This document shows, in pieces, positions 1 to 8,186 of a stretch of DNA of 22,503 nt. Each line of letters starts with the position of its first letter. Position 1 is the stretch's first letter. The stretch lies in NCBI GenBank assembly GCA_964433645.1, contig CAYSSK010000061.1, positions 1 through 22,503 on the forward strand, written 5' to 3'. This DNA comes from Desulfofustis sp964433645 (lineage in GTDB: Bacteria; Desulfobacterota; Desulfobulbia; Desulfobulbales; Desulfocapsaceae). Under the pieces are notes generated by a model. That model ran no database searches, had not been told where the DNA came from, and saw nothing but the letters and a program-made list of their open reading frames with translations. Both the position numbers and the translations under genes were made by a program.

Positions 1-26
1 CTTCCGACCACGACGCCGATTTTCAT
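1..26 (-). CDS. 5' end of an unidentified gene running out of the window
   Basis: A minus-strand ATG at 26-24 opens a frame reading MKIGVVVG before the window ends. A GGGAG sequence lies about 12 bases upstream, and the gene would follow glyS after roughly 30 bp in the same direction, as the next member of the same run. The eight residues resemble the first beta-strand of a Rossmann-like or nucleotide-binding fold, but that is too little to name a product. A 5-bp inverted repeat (CTCCC/GGGAG) covers the possible ribosome binding site. Confidence 0.4.
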
Positions 27-56
27 TATTCGTTGTAACTCCCGGCTACGGGGAGA

Positions 57-2135
57 TTATGAACCGCCGTGCATCCGGGAGATATCGCCGACCGCCAGGA
101 TCAGCGTACCGATAGCGGTCAGCAGGTTGAGCCGGTTGGTCCTGACCGCCTCGTCCTCGGCCATGACCATCACATCGTCGAAAAACCGATCGACCGGCTC
201 CTTGAGCGTCAGCATCTCTTCGAGAAAACCGGTATAATCGCGACGCGGCAGACGCTCCTTGCCGGCACCGAGCAAGCGCTGATAAACCCCGTACAATTCC
301 TGCTCGGCCGGTTCGATCAGCAGAGACCGGTCAACCGCCGTTTCCCGATGATCCTTGATGATATTTCTGATCCGCTTGAACGAGCCGGCCAATACCTCGA
401 AGGATTCCTGCCGTTTGATCGCAACCAGCGCTTCAATCCGCTGCAGACAGTCGTTAACATCGTCAAATTCGACCGAGCTTGCCGCCTCGACGGCCCTGGA
501 GTCCAGGCCCCTGGCCGTACAGTCGTTGACGAAGCGGCCCTTGATAAAGGACACGATCTGCTCGACCGTTGCCGATCCACCGGCAACCCTGTCGCCGTAG
601 AGCGCCAGAGCCTTGGAGAACAGGTCGGACAAAGACAGCGCATAGCGATACTGCTCGATGATATGGATAACGGCCAGGGCCAGACGGCGCAAGCCGAGCG
701 GGTCGGTGGTGCCGGTCGGAGTCTGGCCGATGCCGAAACAGCCGGCAATGGTGTCGATCCGGTCGGCCAGCCCGACCAGAGCGCCCGCGGCGGTACCAGG
801 CAATGGCGATCCGGCCCGCAACGGCAGGTAGTGTTCGCGGATGGCCAGCGCGACGTCCGCCGGCTCGCCGTCATGAGTTGCATAGGCGCTGCCCATGACC
901 CCCTGCAATGACGGGAACTCCCCGACCATGCTGCTCGTCAGGTCGGCCTTGCAGAGCACAGCGGCCCGGCAACCATCGCCGGCAACGGCCGGCTGGAGCG
1001 TATCGGCCAGCAATCGGGTCAGCTTGACGATTCGATCGACTTTGTCGCGCATGGACCCGAGTCGTGCCTGGAAGATAATGCCGGACAGGGCCTCGAGACG
1101 TTCGGCGAGCTTGACTTTTTTATCCGATTCGAAGAAGAAAAAGGCATCTTCCAGCCGCGCCCGCAAGACCCGCTCGTGACCGGCCCTGGTCACCTCGATC
1201 TGCCGTACCCGGGTGTTGTTAACCGCGACGAAACCGGGCAACAACGAACCGTCGCGGTCGACCACCGGAAAATATTTTTGGTGTTCGCGCATCGACGTGA
1301 TCAGGACCTCTGCCGGAATCTGCAGAAATTTCTCATCAAAACGGCCGCACACCCCGAACGGAGATTCGACCAGATTGGTCACCGTGTCGAGCAATCCCTG
1401 ATCCACGGCCACCTCACCATCACCGCCAAAGCCGGCATCGGCAACGGCGGCCTTGATTTCTTCGAGCACCCGCTGCCGGCGCCGTTCGACATCGGCGATA
1501 ACGAAGCGCTCTTCCAGGGCCCGTTCATAATCGGCCGCCGTTGCAACAACAAAGGTGTCGGGGGCGAGAAAGCGGTGCCCACGGCTCGTCTCCGCACTGA
1601 CGATTCCTTCATGCTCGAAAACCACCGTTGTATCACCGAACCTGGCGAGCAACCATTGGATCGGACGAGCGAAGGTAAGCTGGTTGGTGCCCCATTTCAT
1701 TGACTTGGCAAAGGACAGCTCGACCAGGATCTCCTCGAGCAGCTCCGGCAGCAACGATTCCGTCGCGACACCGGCAACCTGGCGAACCAGCTGCAGATAC
1801 TCCCCTTTCGGGGTGGCCACCAGATTGAGCTGATCGACCGTTACTCCCTTTGACCGGGCAAAACCCTCGGCGGCGCGGGTCGGTTTGCCCTGGTCGTCAA
1901 AGGCCGCCTGTCTGGACGGGCCGAGCAGCTCTTCCCGGCTGTCTTGCTGACGTTCGGCAAGCTGCTCGACGATCAGGGCGAGCCGACGCGGGGTGCTATA
2001 GGTCCGCAGACCGGTAAAGACGAGTTTGAGCTTTTCCGCCTTCGTGCGAAACAACGAGGCAAGCTGCTCCATGGCCGGAGCGAGAAAACCGGCCGGCAAC
2101 TCCTCGGTGCCAATCTCAAATAATAAATCCTTCAT
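57..2135 (-). CDS. glyS: Glycyl-tRNA synthetase beta subunit
   Basis: This is the beta chain of the bacterial alpha2beta2 glycyl-tRNA synthetase, which charges tRNA-Gly in the cytoplasm together with the alpha chain GlyQ. The 692-residue product has the usual family length. It begins with the family signature LLFEIGTEELPAG and carries TPTGTTDPLGLRR in the central-to-C-terminal part, followed by the helical C-terminal region expected to bind the tRNA. The ATG at 2135 is chosen because GGAAGG lies 5 bases upstream; an in-frame TTG at 2150 would add five residues without a better site. It follows the FolE2-like gene by 27 bp in the same run. GlyQ, commonly encoded just upstream, is not present in this window. 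Family assignment is secure. Confidence 0.97.
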   Translation of the reverse strand: MKDLLFEIGTEELPAGFLAPAMEQLASLFRTKAEKLKLVFTGLRTYSTPRRLALIVEQLAERQQDSREELLGPSRQAAFDDQGKPTRAAEGFARSKGVTVDQLNLVATPKGEYLQLVRQVAGVATESLLPELLEEILVELSFAKSMKWGTNQLTFARPIQWLLARFGDTTVVFEHEGIVSAETSRGHRFLAPDTFVVATAADYERALEERFVIADVERRRQRVLEEIKAAVADAGFGGDGEVAVDQGLLDTVTNLVESPFGVCGRFDEKFLQIPAEVLITSMREHQKYFPVVDRDGSLLPGFVAVNNTRVRQIEVTRAGHERVLRARLEDAFFFFESDKKVKLAERLEALSGIIFQARLGSMRDKVDRIVKLTRLLADTLQPAVAGDGCRAAVLCKADLTSSMVGEFPSLQGVMGSAYATHDGEPADVALAIREHYLPLRAGSPLPGTAAGALVGLADRIDTIAGCFGIGQTPTGTTDPLGLRRLALAVIHIIEQYRYALSLSDLFSKALALYGDRVAGGSATVEQIVSFIKGRFVNDCTARGLDSRAVEAASSVEFDDVNDCLQRIEALVAIKRQESFEVLAGSFKRIRNIIKDHRETAVDRSLLIEPAEQELYGVYQRLLGAGKERLPRRDYTGFLEEMLTLKEPVDRFFDDVMVMAEDEAVRTNRLNLLTAIGTLILAVGDISRMHGGS

Positions 2136-2162
2136 ATTGCCCTTCCGCAAAAGATGATCGCG

Positions 2163-2906
2163 TTATGCCGCCGCGGTGGGCAGCTGATCGGGGCCGCTCG
2201 TCAGCGCAAACAACGAATACCCCTGTGACAGGTTTTCGACGGTAACTTCGTACCACCGCAGTTCCGTGAGCGCCGCCAATCGCCGGTCGAGCCGGTCGAG
2301 CAGGCTTTCCATCGGCTGCCCCGGATCGTCACCACTCATTCGATGCAGAATCATTTCCGCTTTAATGGTCGCCTCGATGATATCGATCAGGTCTTCAAGC
2401 CACATGAATCGCCTGAACCGCACACCGACCCGCGCCGTACCCCAGAGGCCGCCACGCTCGGCGGTTCCCTGGTTGGTCTGCGGGTAGGCAATGGGCACGG
2501 CAAGATCGATCCGCAGGTCATCATCGGCACCGAGAAAACAGCTCATGGTGCATTCGTAGCGACTGATTCGCAACGTATTCCGGTCGTCATTGCGCCGCAG
2601 GAAGAACGGGAAGGACATCTCCATGTGGGCTGCTTCCGCATCCAGTCGGCGCTTCATTTCCTCGAGGATCTGCCGGAAATTCTTGATATCTATCTTACCG
2701 TGGAAGCAATTGAGGATCTCGATAAAACGGCTCATGTGCGTGCCCTTGAAGTGATGCGGCAGGTTCACGTACATATTGATGGTGGCGATGGTCTTCTGCC
2801 TGCTCTGCGCTTTATCGAGGACCGTTATCGGGTAGGTGACGGTCTTGACGCCGACTTTCTTGATATCGATACACCGATAATCCTGCTGATTCTGGATATC
2901 TTTCAT
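2163..2906 (-). CDS. FolE2 (GTP cyclohydrolase IB, COG1469) family protein lacking the usual active-site residues
   Basis: The 247-residue protein matches FolE2 across its length: MKDIQNQ start, GVKTVTYPITVLD at 19-31, ATINMYVNLPHHFKGTHMSRF at 41-61, and LDAEAAHMEMSFPF at 89-101. Canonical FolE2 converts GTP to dihydroneopterin triphosphate using a divalent metal held by a Cys in a CPCSK-type segment and by His residues. Here the corresponding stretch after VP (137-138) reads IAYPQTNQGTAERGG, with no Cys or His and a few residues shorter. The late ENFxSIHNHNA-type segment is replaced by ENLSQGYSLFA (224-234). What is seen is therefore a conserved shell with a substituted metal/catalytic site. 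Inference: a divergent paralogue with another ligand or reaction, or a non-catalytic relative. It sits between the response regulator and glyS; its Shine-Dalgarno is weak, which suggests translational coupling. Confidence 0.82.
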   Translation of the reverse strand: MKDIQNQQDYRCIDIKKVGVKTVTYPITVLDKAQSRQKTIATINMYVNLPHHFKGTHMSRFIEILNCFHGKIDIKNFRQILEEMKRRLDAEAAHMEMSFPFFLRRNDDRNTLRISRYECTMSCFLGADDDLRIDLAVPIAYPQTNQGTAERGGLWGTARVGVRFRRFMWLEDLIDIIEATIKAEMILHRMSGDDPGQPMESLLDRLDRRLAALTELRWYEVTVENLSQGYSLFALTSGPDQLPTAAA

Positions 2907-2946
2907 GAGCGACGCGGACCCGAGCGGCGGCCATCCGACAGCCGGG

Positions 2947-3297
2947 TCAACCGACCAGCCGGCGAACGGCTGTCTTCAGCTCGCTCATATCCGATGATTT
3001 GACCACATATTCATCCGAGGCCCAGGCGCCCAGATCCTGTTTATACTCGTTGTAGGCGCTGTTGATGATCACCGGAATGGCAGCGTTGAGCATCTTCATC
3101 TGCCTCAGCACCTCGATGCCGTTGAGCCCCGGCATCTGGATGTCGAGCACCACCAGGTCGGGCGGCGACTGCTTGAACTGCTCCAGGGCACTCTCTCCGT
3201 TGAGCGCCTCGGCCACCTCGTACCCTTCTTCCTTGAGTTCCTCTTGATAGAGCAACTGGATCGACTCATCGTCGTCGACGATCAGTAGTTTTTTCAT
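2947..3297 (-). CDS. Single-domain response regulator (CheY/Spo0F-like receiver)
   Basis: The 116-residue protein is a lone receiver domain with no output domain. The acidic pocket is D8-D9-D10, the phospho-acceptor is D52 in VVLDIQMPG, the switch Ser is S80 and the conserved Lys is K100, with Y97 as the usual aromatic. All key residues are present, so it should be phosphorylated by a histidine kinase, but no kinase lies in the window. The ATG at 3297 has a strong GGAGG five bases upstream, placed over the last codons of galT (stop at 3309), so the two are closely coupled. Partner and output are unknown. Confidence 0.93.
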   Translation of the reverse strand: MKKLLIVDDDESIQLLYQEELKEEGYEVAEALNGESALEQFKQSPPDLVVLDIQMPGLNGIEVLRQMKMLNAAIPVIINSAYNEYKQDLGAWASDEYVVKSSDMSELKTAVRRLVG

Positions 3298-3308
3298 GAT
3301 GACCTCCT

Positions 3309-4313
3309 TCAACTATCCAGAGATTCACGTAAATGTTGGGTAGCCTCTTCCGGCGGCATCGGATTGATGTAAAACCCGGACCCCCATTCAAAACCGGCAA
3401 TCGAGGTCAACTTCGGCACGATTTCAAAGTGCCAGTGGAAATGCTCCAGCTCACCGGAACGAAGCGGCTGAGTGTGCAGCACGAAGTTATACGGGACATT
3501 CGGGATGCAGCCGTCGAGGCGACGCAGGGTTTCCGACAGGATCCTGGCAAGTTTGAGCAATTCCACATCATCTTCATGGCAGTAACCGGAGGTGTGCCGC
3601 TTCGGCAATACCCACATTTCAAACGGGGTCCGGGGAGCAAAGGGAGAAATGGTGATGAACGACTCGTTCTGGCAGACCACCCTGACATCCTGCTCGATTT
3701 CCTGGCGGATGATATCGCAGAACAGACAGCGATCCTTGTAGCGGAAATAGGATTTTCCCCCGTCCAGCTCGTTGGTGATCATGCGCGGCAGGACCGGCAG
3801 CGCGATCAATTGGGAATGGGAATGCTCCAGCGAGGCGCCGGCCGCCTTGCCGAAATTCTTGAAAATCATTACGTAGCGGAACCGCGAATCCTTCTGCAGG
3901 TCGAGCAGGCGATCACGATAGACGCGCAGCACCAGCGCGATGTGTTCGGCGGGCTGGAGCCACAGCTGATCGCTGTGACCCGGTGTTTCGATGATCACTT
4001 CGTGGGCGCCGATGCCGTTCATCCGGTCGTAGAGCCCTTCCGCCGCCTTGCCGAGTTCACCCTCGATGATCAAGGCCGGATACTTGTTCGGCACCACCCG
4101 GACCTGCCAGTCCGACTGATTGGTTCGTGATTGACAGCCGCCGCGGTAAGCCAGCACCTCCGGCGGCGTAAAATCTTCGTTGCCGGGGCAAAGCGGGCAG
4201 AAACCGCCGAGCACCTGTGTCTTTTCCACCAGAAAATCGGTCGGTCGTTTACGACGCTCCCTGGCAATGATGATCCATCGCCCGAGAACCGGATCTTTGC
4301 GCAATTCCGGCAT
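3309..4313 (-). CDS. galT: Galactose-1-phosphate uridylyltransferase family protein
   Basis: This HIT-superfamily nucleotidyltransferase would exchange UMP between UDP-glucose and galactose-1-phosphate in the Leloir pathway, or act on a related sugar phosphate or nucleotide. The 334-residue product has the nucleophile motif H164-S-H166-S-Q168, an N-terminal zinc-type pair C39/C42 in CPLCPGNE, and a second CLFC pair in the C-terminal half. The start at MPELRKDPVLGRW is preferred: longer in-frame reading upstream runs into dksA and has no family match. Its start lies 5 bp after the dksA stop. The active site is SHS rather than the classical PHG arrangement, which is common in the diverged GalT groups, so an ADP-glucose phosphorylase-like activity cannot be excluded. 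No other Leloir genes are nearby. Confidence 0.9.
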   Translation of the reverse strand: MPELRKDPVLGRWIIIARERRKRPTDFLVEKTQVLGGFCPLCPGNEDFTPPEVLAYRGGCQSRTNQSDWQVRVVPNKYPALIIEGELGKAAEGLYDRMNGIGAHEVIIETPGHSDQLWLQPAEHIALVLRVYRDRLLDLQKDSRFRYVMIFKNFGKAAGASLEHSHSQLIALPVLPRMITNELDGGKSYFRYKDRCLFCDIIRQEIEQDVRVVCQNESFITISPFAPRTPFEMWVLPKRHTSGYCHEDDVELLKLARILSETLRRLDGCIPNVPYNFVLHTQPLRSGELEHFHWHFEIVPKLTSIAGFEWGSGFYINPMPPEEATQHLRESLDS

Positions 4314-4318
4314 AGTCT

Positions 4319-4681
4319 CTACTGACCCTGGGAGCGCTCTTTCTGCTCCTGAACTGTTTTGCAGTCGATACACAGGGTGGTCACCGGCCGGGCCTCCAGC
4401 CGCTTGACGTTGATGTCGCAGCCGCATCCCTCGCAGATCCCGTACTCACCGTCTTCGATGCGGGCGAGCGCCTCGTCGATCTTGGTCAGCAGCCGACGCT
4501 CGCGATCCCTGATCCGCAGTTCGAAACTGCGATCCGATTCGATTGAGGCCCGATCGTTGGGATCCGGCACGTTGGAACTCTGGTCGGTCATATCGGCCAG
4601 GGTCCGATTTGCTTCTTCGAGGATGTCCTTGCGTTTTTCAATGAGTTGCTTGCGGAACTTCTCCAGTAACTCTTTCTCCAT
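4319..4681 (-). CDS. dksA: DksA/TraR-family zinc-finger transcription factor
   Basis: DksA-type proteins enter the secondary channel of RNA polymerase and, with ppGpp, adjust initiation at stringent-response promoters. This 120-residue protein has the long helical hairpin with acidic tip residues D40 and D43 in PDPNDRAS, followed by a four-cysteine zinc finger (C83, C86, C104, C107). Both tip aspartates are kept, so activity is expected. It is shorter at the N-terminus than the 151-residue E. coli protein. The ATG at 4681 is chosen because AAGGAG lies 9 bases upstream; an in-frame GTG at 4708 would place that site inside the gene. Its location in the same run as rpoZ (RNA polymerase omega, also linked to ppGpp binding) is notable. 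Confidence 0.92.
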   Translation of the reverse strand: MEKELLEKFRKQLIEKRKDILEEANRTLADMTDQSSNVPDPNDRASIESDRSFELRIRDRERRLLTKIDEALARIEDGEYGICEGCGCDINVKRLEARPVTTLCIDCKTVQEQKERSQGQ

Positions 4682-4737
4682 CCGATTCATCTCCTTCGTT
4701 GATAACACCTGGCCTGCTGCTCTGTCGGCCTTTTCGG

Positions 4738-5223
4738 TTATTCCCGTCTAAACGGCCCGCTCTTGCCGCCGGTCTTACTGAGCAGACGGATGGCGCCGAT
4801 CACCATACTCTTGTCGACAGCCTTGCACATATCATAGATGGTCAGCGCCGCCAACGATACCGCGGTCAGGGCCTCCATCTCGACGCCCGTTCTCCCGCTG
4901 ATGCTCACGCTCGCTTCGATAATAACCGCGCAGCGCTCGGCATCGAAAGCAAAATCGACAGTGACCGAATCGATCAGCAAGGGATGGGTCAGCGGAATCA
5001 GCTCAGCCACTTTCTTGGCCGCCATGATGCCGGCCAGCCGCGCCACCCCGAGAACATCGCCTTTGGCCATCGTGCCGCTGCGCACCATCTCGAAAGCCTG
5101 CCGGTTCATGGTGATCTCGCCCGCGGCGATCGCCGTTCTGCCGGTCACGGACTTTCCGGAAATATCGACCATGATGGCGTTGCCGTCGCTGTCGAAATGG
5201 GTCAGTTTCGATTGGTCACTCAC
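4738..5223 (-). CDS. moaC: Cyclic pyranopterin monophosphate synthase MoaC
   Basis: MoaC converts 3',8-cyclo-7,8-dihydro-GTP, made by MoaA, into cyclic pyranopterin monophosphate in molybdenum/tungsten cofactor synthesis. The 161-residue protein has the full set of motifs: HFDSDGNAIMVDIS near the N-terminus, ELIPLTHPL around 74-82, GVEMEALTAVS at 113-123, IYDMCKAVDK with D131 and K134, and the C-terminal GGKSGPF. It starts at GTG (5223) with AGGAG eight bases upstream. The dnaJ stop is 14 bp upstream and dksA starts 56 bp downstream. No other molybdopterin genes are in the window, so this is an isolated moa gene inside a housekeeping run. Confidence 0.96.
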   Translation of the reverse strand: MSDQSKLTHFDSDGNAIMVDISGKSVTGRTAIAAGEITMNRQAFEMVRSGTMAKGDVLGVARLAGIMAAKKVAELIPLTHPLLIDSVTVDFAFDAERCAVIIEASVSISGRTGVEMEALTAVSLAALTIYDMCKAVDKSMVIGAIRLLSKTGGKSGPFRRE

Positions 5224-5237
5224 GTGAGATGCTCCTG

Positions 5238-6365
5238 CTAATGATTCCTGCCCATGACTTCATTCACCAGCCGGGATAAGAATCCCTCCCCGTCATCCTT
5301 CTGACCGTGCTTCTCGCATAATCTATCGAACTCGCGAAGCACGTTTTTCTGTTCCTCGCAGAGATTGGTGGGCGTCATCACCTGCAGCTCGACGTACATA
5401 TTGCCCCGGCCGTGGCCGCGCAGGCTCTCCACTCCCTGGCCGCGCAGCGTGAATACCGTGCCGGACTGAGCGCCTTCGGGGATGGTCAGTTTCTTCTTGC
5501 CGTAGATGGTGACCACCTCGGTTTTCGTGCCCAGGGCGGCGTCGACCATGGCCACCGGCAACCGGCAATGGATATCGTCACCGTCACGGCGGAAAAACTC
5601 GTGGGGCTCGACCTCGATGATCACATAGAGATCGCCGGCCGGACCGCCCAGCCGCCCGCCTTCGCCCTCGCCGCGCAATCGCATCCTGGCCCCGCTGTCG
5701 ACCCCGGCGGGAATCCTGATCGACACCTTCTTGGACTTGGCCACCAGGCCGCTGCCGCGACAATCCTCGCAGGGATGGGTGATCAGCGAACCTTCGCCGC
5801 GGCACTGCGGGCAGGTGGAACTGACCTGGAAAAAGCCCTGGGAGCGGATCACCTGGCCCCGCCCGTTACACGACGGGCAGGTCTGCCGCTGGTGTCCCGG
5901 CCGGCAGCCGGACCCCTCGCAGGTCCAGCAGGTGTCGCGCTTGGTGATATCCACTTCCATGGTGGTGCCGTGCACCGCGTCCATGAAGGAAATCCGCAGG
6001 TCATAGCGCAGGTCGTTGCCGGCCACCGGCCCGTTGCGCCGGGCCTGGCCGCGCGCCGAACCGAAGCCGAACAGGTCCCCGAAAATATCGCTGAAGCTGG
6101 AAAAGACATCCTCGAAATTGCCGGGGCCGCGATAACCGCTGTTCTGCAGGCCTTCGTGACCGTACGTATCGTAGATCTGCCGCTTCTGGTCGTCGCTGAG
6201 CACCTCGTAGGCCTCGGTGCACTCCTTGAAGGCATTTTCCGCTTCCAGGTCGCCGGGGTTGCGGTCCGGGTGGAATTTCATGGCCAGCTTCCGGTACGCT
6301 TTCTTGATCTCGGAAGCTCCCGCCGACGTACTGATACCAAGTATTTCGTAATAATCTCGTGGCAT
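5238..6365 (-). CDS. dnaJ: Chaperone DnaJ (Hsp40)
   Basis: DnaJ delivers unfolded clients to DnaK and stimulates its ATPase. The 375-residue protein is a complete type I Hsp40. The J domain carries HPD at 32-34. It is followed by a Gly/Phe-rich stretch (FGDLFGFG), four CxxCxGxG zinc repeats (CWTCEGSG, CPSCNGRG, CPQCRGEG, CEDCRGSG), and the two C-terminal substrate-binding beta domains. The start at MPRDYYEILG matches the family. The gene lies 13 bp after rpoZ and 14 bp before moaC. dnaK and grpE are not here, so this copy may be separate from the main heat-shock operon or an additional DnaJ. Confidence 0.96.
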   Translation of the reverse strand: MPRDYYEILGISTSAGASEIKKAYRKLAMKFHPDRNPGDLEAENAFKECTEAYEVLSDDQKRQIYDTYGHEGLQNSGYRGPGNFEDVFSSFSDIFGDLFGFGSARGQARRNGPVAGNDLRYDLRISFMDAVHGTTMEVDITKRDTCWTCEGSGCRPGHQRQTCPSCNGRGQVIRSQGFFQVSSTCPQCRGEGSLITHPCEDCRGSGLVAKSKKVSIRIPAGVDSGARMRLRGEGEGGRLGGPAGDLYVIIEVEPHEFFRRDGDDIHCRLPVAMVDAALGTKTEVVTIYGKKKLTIPEGAQSGTVFTLRGQGVESLRGHGRGNMYVELQVMTPTNLCEEQKNVLREFDRLCEKHGQKDDGEGFLSRLVNEVMGRNH

Positions 6366-6378
6366 ACCAAAAACAGGC

Positions 6379-6645
6379 TTACAGCTCAGCCTCTACTTCC
6401 TGTTGGTGTTCCGGCAACGCTTGCAGCTTCAGGTCGGCCGCAGGCAACTCATCGATATTCTCCGGAGTTACCAGACCGGCCGCGATCTCCCGCAGAGACA
6501 TCACCACCTCCTTGTTCTTGCCCTCGACGAGATACGGTTCTCCCTGGCGATGCTGTTTGATTCGCTTGATCGCCAGGTGAATCAGACCGAACCGCTCACC
6601 GTCGCCTACTTGCTGCAAACAATCTTCTACCGTTATTCGTGCCAT
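6379..6645 (-). CDS. rpoZ: DNA-directed RNA polymerase omega subunit
   Basis: Omega helps assemble the beta' subunit and forms part of a ppGpp site on RNA polymerase. The 88-residue protein shows the family pattern MARITVEDCLQQV at the start, a central AIKRIKQ helix and SLREIAAGLVTPENI, with a usual acidic tail. It is encoded 42 bp downstream of purA and 13 bp upstream of dnaJ, all in one direction. A purine-rich GAGAAG precedes the ATG. The short length is normal for omega. Confidence 0.93.
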   Translation of the reverse strand: MARITVEDCLQQVGDGERFGLIHLAIKRIKQHRQGEPYLVEGKNKEVVMSLREIAAGLVTPENIDELPAADLKLQALPEHQQEVEAEL

Positions 6646-6687
6646 GTCTTCTCGTTTCCCTTATCTCAATGAAAAGTGCGCCGCCGG

Positions 6688-8010
6688 TTACAACGAAACC
6701 GACGGTGCCGTTTTTTGCTCGAACGGGTTTTTCAACAACAACGTTTCTTCCCGATCCGGGCCGACCGAGACGATAACTGCTTGGACCCCGGTAATATCCT
6801 CGATCCTCTTGATATAATCGCGTGCCTCGACGGGCAGATCGCCATAGGACCGAACCGCGTCGATCTCGGGCTGCCAGCCCGGCATCTCCTCGTAGACCGG
6901 CTCGACCCGGCCGGCCTGCCGGATATTGGCCGGCATGGCCTGCACGACCTGCTTGCCGAGTCGATACGAGGTGGCGATCTTGAGCACTTGCTGGCCGCTG
7001 AGCACATCGAGTTTGGTCAGGGCCAGACCGGTCAGACCGTTGAGGCGAACCGCATCGCCGGCGACAACGCCGTCGAGCCAGCCGCAGCGCCGCCTCCTGC
7101 CGGTGGTCGCCCCGAACTCCCCGCCTTTGTGTTGCAGCGCGTCACCGACCTGATCATGCAGTTCGGTCGGAAACGGCCCCTCGCCGACCCGTGTCGTGTA
7201 GGCCTTGAGAATGCCGATCACCGAATCGATGTGGATCGGGCCGAAGCCGGTGCCGTTACAGGCGTTGCCGGCCACCGTATTGGACGAGGTGACGAAGGGA
7301 TAGGTGCCGTGATCGATATCGAGCTGGGTGCCCTGCGCCCCTTCAAAGAGGATGTTTCGCCCTTGTTTGCGCGCGGTGTCGAGGGCGACGGACACGTTGT
7401 CGAGGTAAGGCGCCAGTTTCTCGCCGAACCCGAGCAGGTCGGCCAGCACCGCCTCAAAGGAGACGGGCTGGGCCCCGAAGCGCTTGGTCAGCAGAAAGTT
7501 CTTTTCATCGATATTAGCCTGCAGCTTTTCCCGCAGCAACGCTTCATCGAGCAACTCGCCGATCTTGATCCCCGTTCTCGATGTCTTGTCGGCATAACAC
7601 GGCCCGATCCCCCGGCCGGTGGTGCCGATCCGTTTGCTTTCCGAAAGGGCCGCCTCCTGGGCCTGATCGAGTCGCTTGTGGTAATCGATGATCAGGTGGG
7701 CGTTCTCGCTGATCATCAACCGATCCGGGGTTACCGGCAAACCCTTGTCTTCCAGGCTTTTGATCTCGGCGAGCAGGATCTCCGGATCGATGATCACGCC
7801 GTTGCCGATCATGCACATTTTGTCCTGATAGAGAATGCCGGATGGGATGATATGGAAGATATACTTCCGACCGTTCACCACCAGGGTGTGACCGGCGTTG
7901 TTGCCTCCCTGGAACCTGACCACACAATCGGCATAACGGGTCAACAGGTCGACGATCTTCCCTTTGCCCTCATCTCCCCACTGACTGCCGACTACGACAA
8001 CACTGGACAT
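6688..8010 (-). CDS. purA: Adenylosuccinate synthetase
   Basis: PurA condenses IMP and aspartate using GTP to give adenylosuccinate, the first committed step to AMP. The 440-residue protein has the P-loop G12-D-E-G-K-G-K18 with catalytic D13, NNAGHTLV with the catalytic His, TTGRGIGPCYADK, FEGAQGTQLDIDHGTYPFVTSSN-type core residues and the C-terminal GTP-binding region. The ATG at 8010 is chosen for the GAGGAG seven bases upstream and the family N-terminus SSVVVVGSQWGDEGKGK. It is the first gene of the minus-strand run and is read from the sigma70 promoter at 8093-8121, leaving a leader of about 75 bases. Confidence 0.97.
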   Translation of the reverse strand: MSSVVVVGSQWGDEGKGKIVDLLTRYADCVVRFQGGNNAGHTLVVNGRKYIFHIIPSGILYQDKMCMIGNGVIIDPEILLAEIKSLEDKGLPVTPDRLMISENAHLIIDYHKRLDQAQEAALSESKRIGTTGRGIGPCYADKTSRTGIKIGELLDEALLREKLQANIDEKNFLLTKRFGAQPVSFEAVLADLLGFGEKLAPYLDNVSVALDTARKQGRNILFEGAQGTQLDIDHGTYPFVTSSNTVAGNACNGTGFGPIHIDSVIGILKAYTTRVGEGPFPTELHDQVGDALQHKGGEFGATTGRRRRCGWLDGVVAGDAVRLNGLTGLALTKLDVLSGQQVLKIATSYRLGKQVVQAMPANIRQAGRVEPVYEEMPGWQPEIDAVRSYGDLPVEARDYIKRIEDITGVQAVIVSVGPDREETLLLKNPFEQKTAPSVSL

Positions 8011-8092
8011 CTGGTATCTCCTCGTCAAAAAAACATGCGGATTGCCGCCAGACGACGGAAGCCGCACGGATTGTCAGAAGTAAAACCTGGTA

Positions 8093-8121
8093 ATTATAGT
8101 CAACCATACAAACAAAGTCAA
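8093..8121 (-). promoter_or_regulatory. Near-consensus sigma70 promoter for the purA run
   Basis: On the minus strand, TTGACT (8121-8116) and a perfect TATAAT (8098-8093) are separated by exactly 17 bases. The transcript would start near 8086, about 75 bases before the purA ATG. It is the only strong promoter I see upstream of the nine genes that follow. A weaker plus-strand pair, TTGTCA (8071-8076) and TATAGT (8095-8100) with 18-base spacing, overlaps it and could read toward tat. Confidence 0.8.
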
Positions 8122-8186
8122 TCTATCAAATTTATTCGCTTTTCCCATAAAAATCTGGGAGGTTAGGCAGCGCCCGCCGCCCCCTC

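Noticed and set aside
69..911. Long plus-strand open frame opposite glyS (280 codons)
   Set aside because: It is antisense to a certain gene, has no family features and reflects the high GC content.
5412..6560. 382-codon plus-strand frame opposite dnaJ
   Set aside because: It covers dnaJ and the rpoZ end on the other strand, with Ala/Gly-rich, featureless sequence. It is a shadow of the real genes.
6676..8166. 496-codon plus-strand frame opposite purA
   Set aside because: It is antisense to a clear purA with all motifs and crosses its promoter; no family resemblance.
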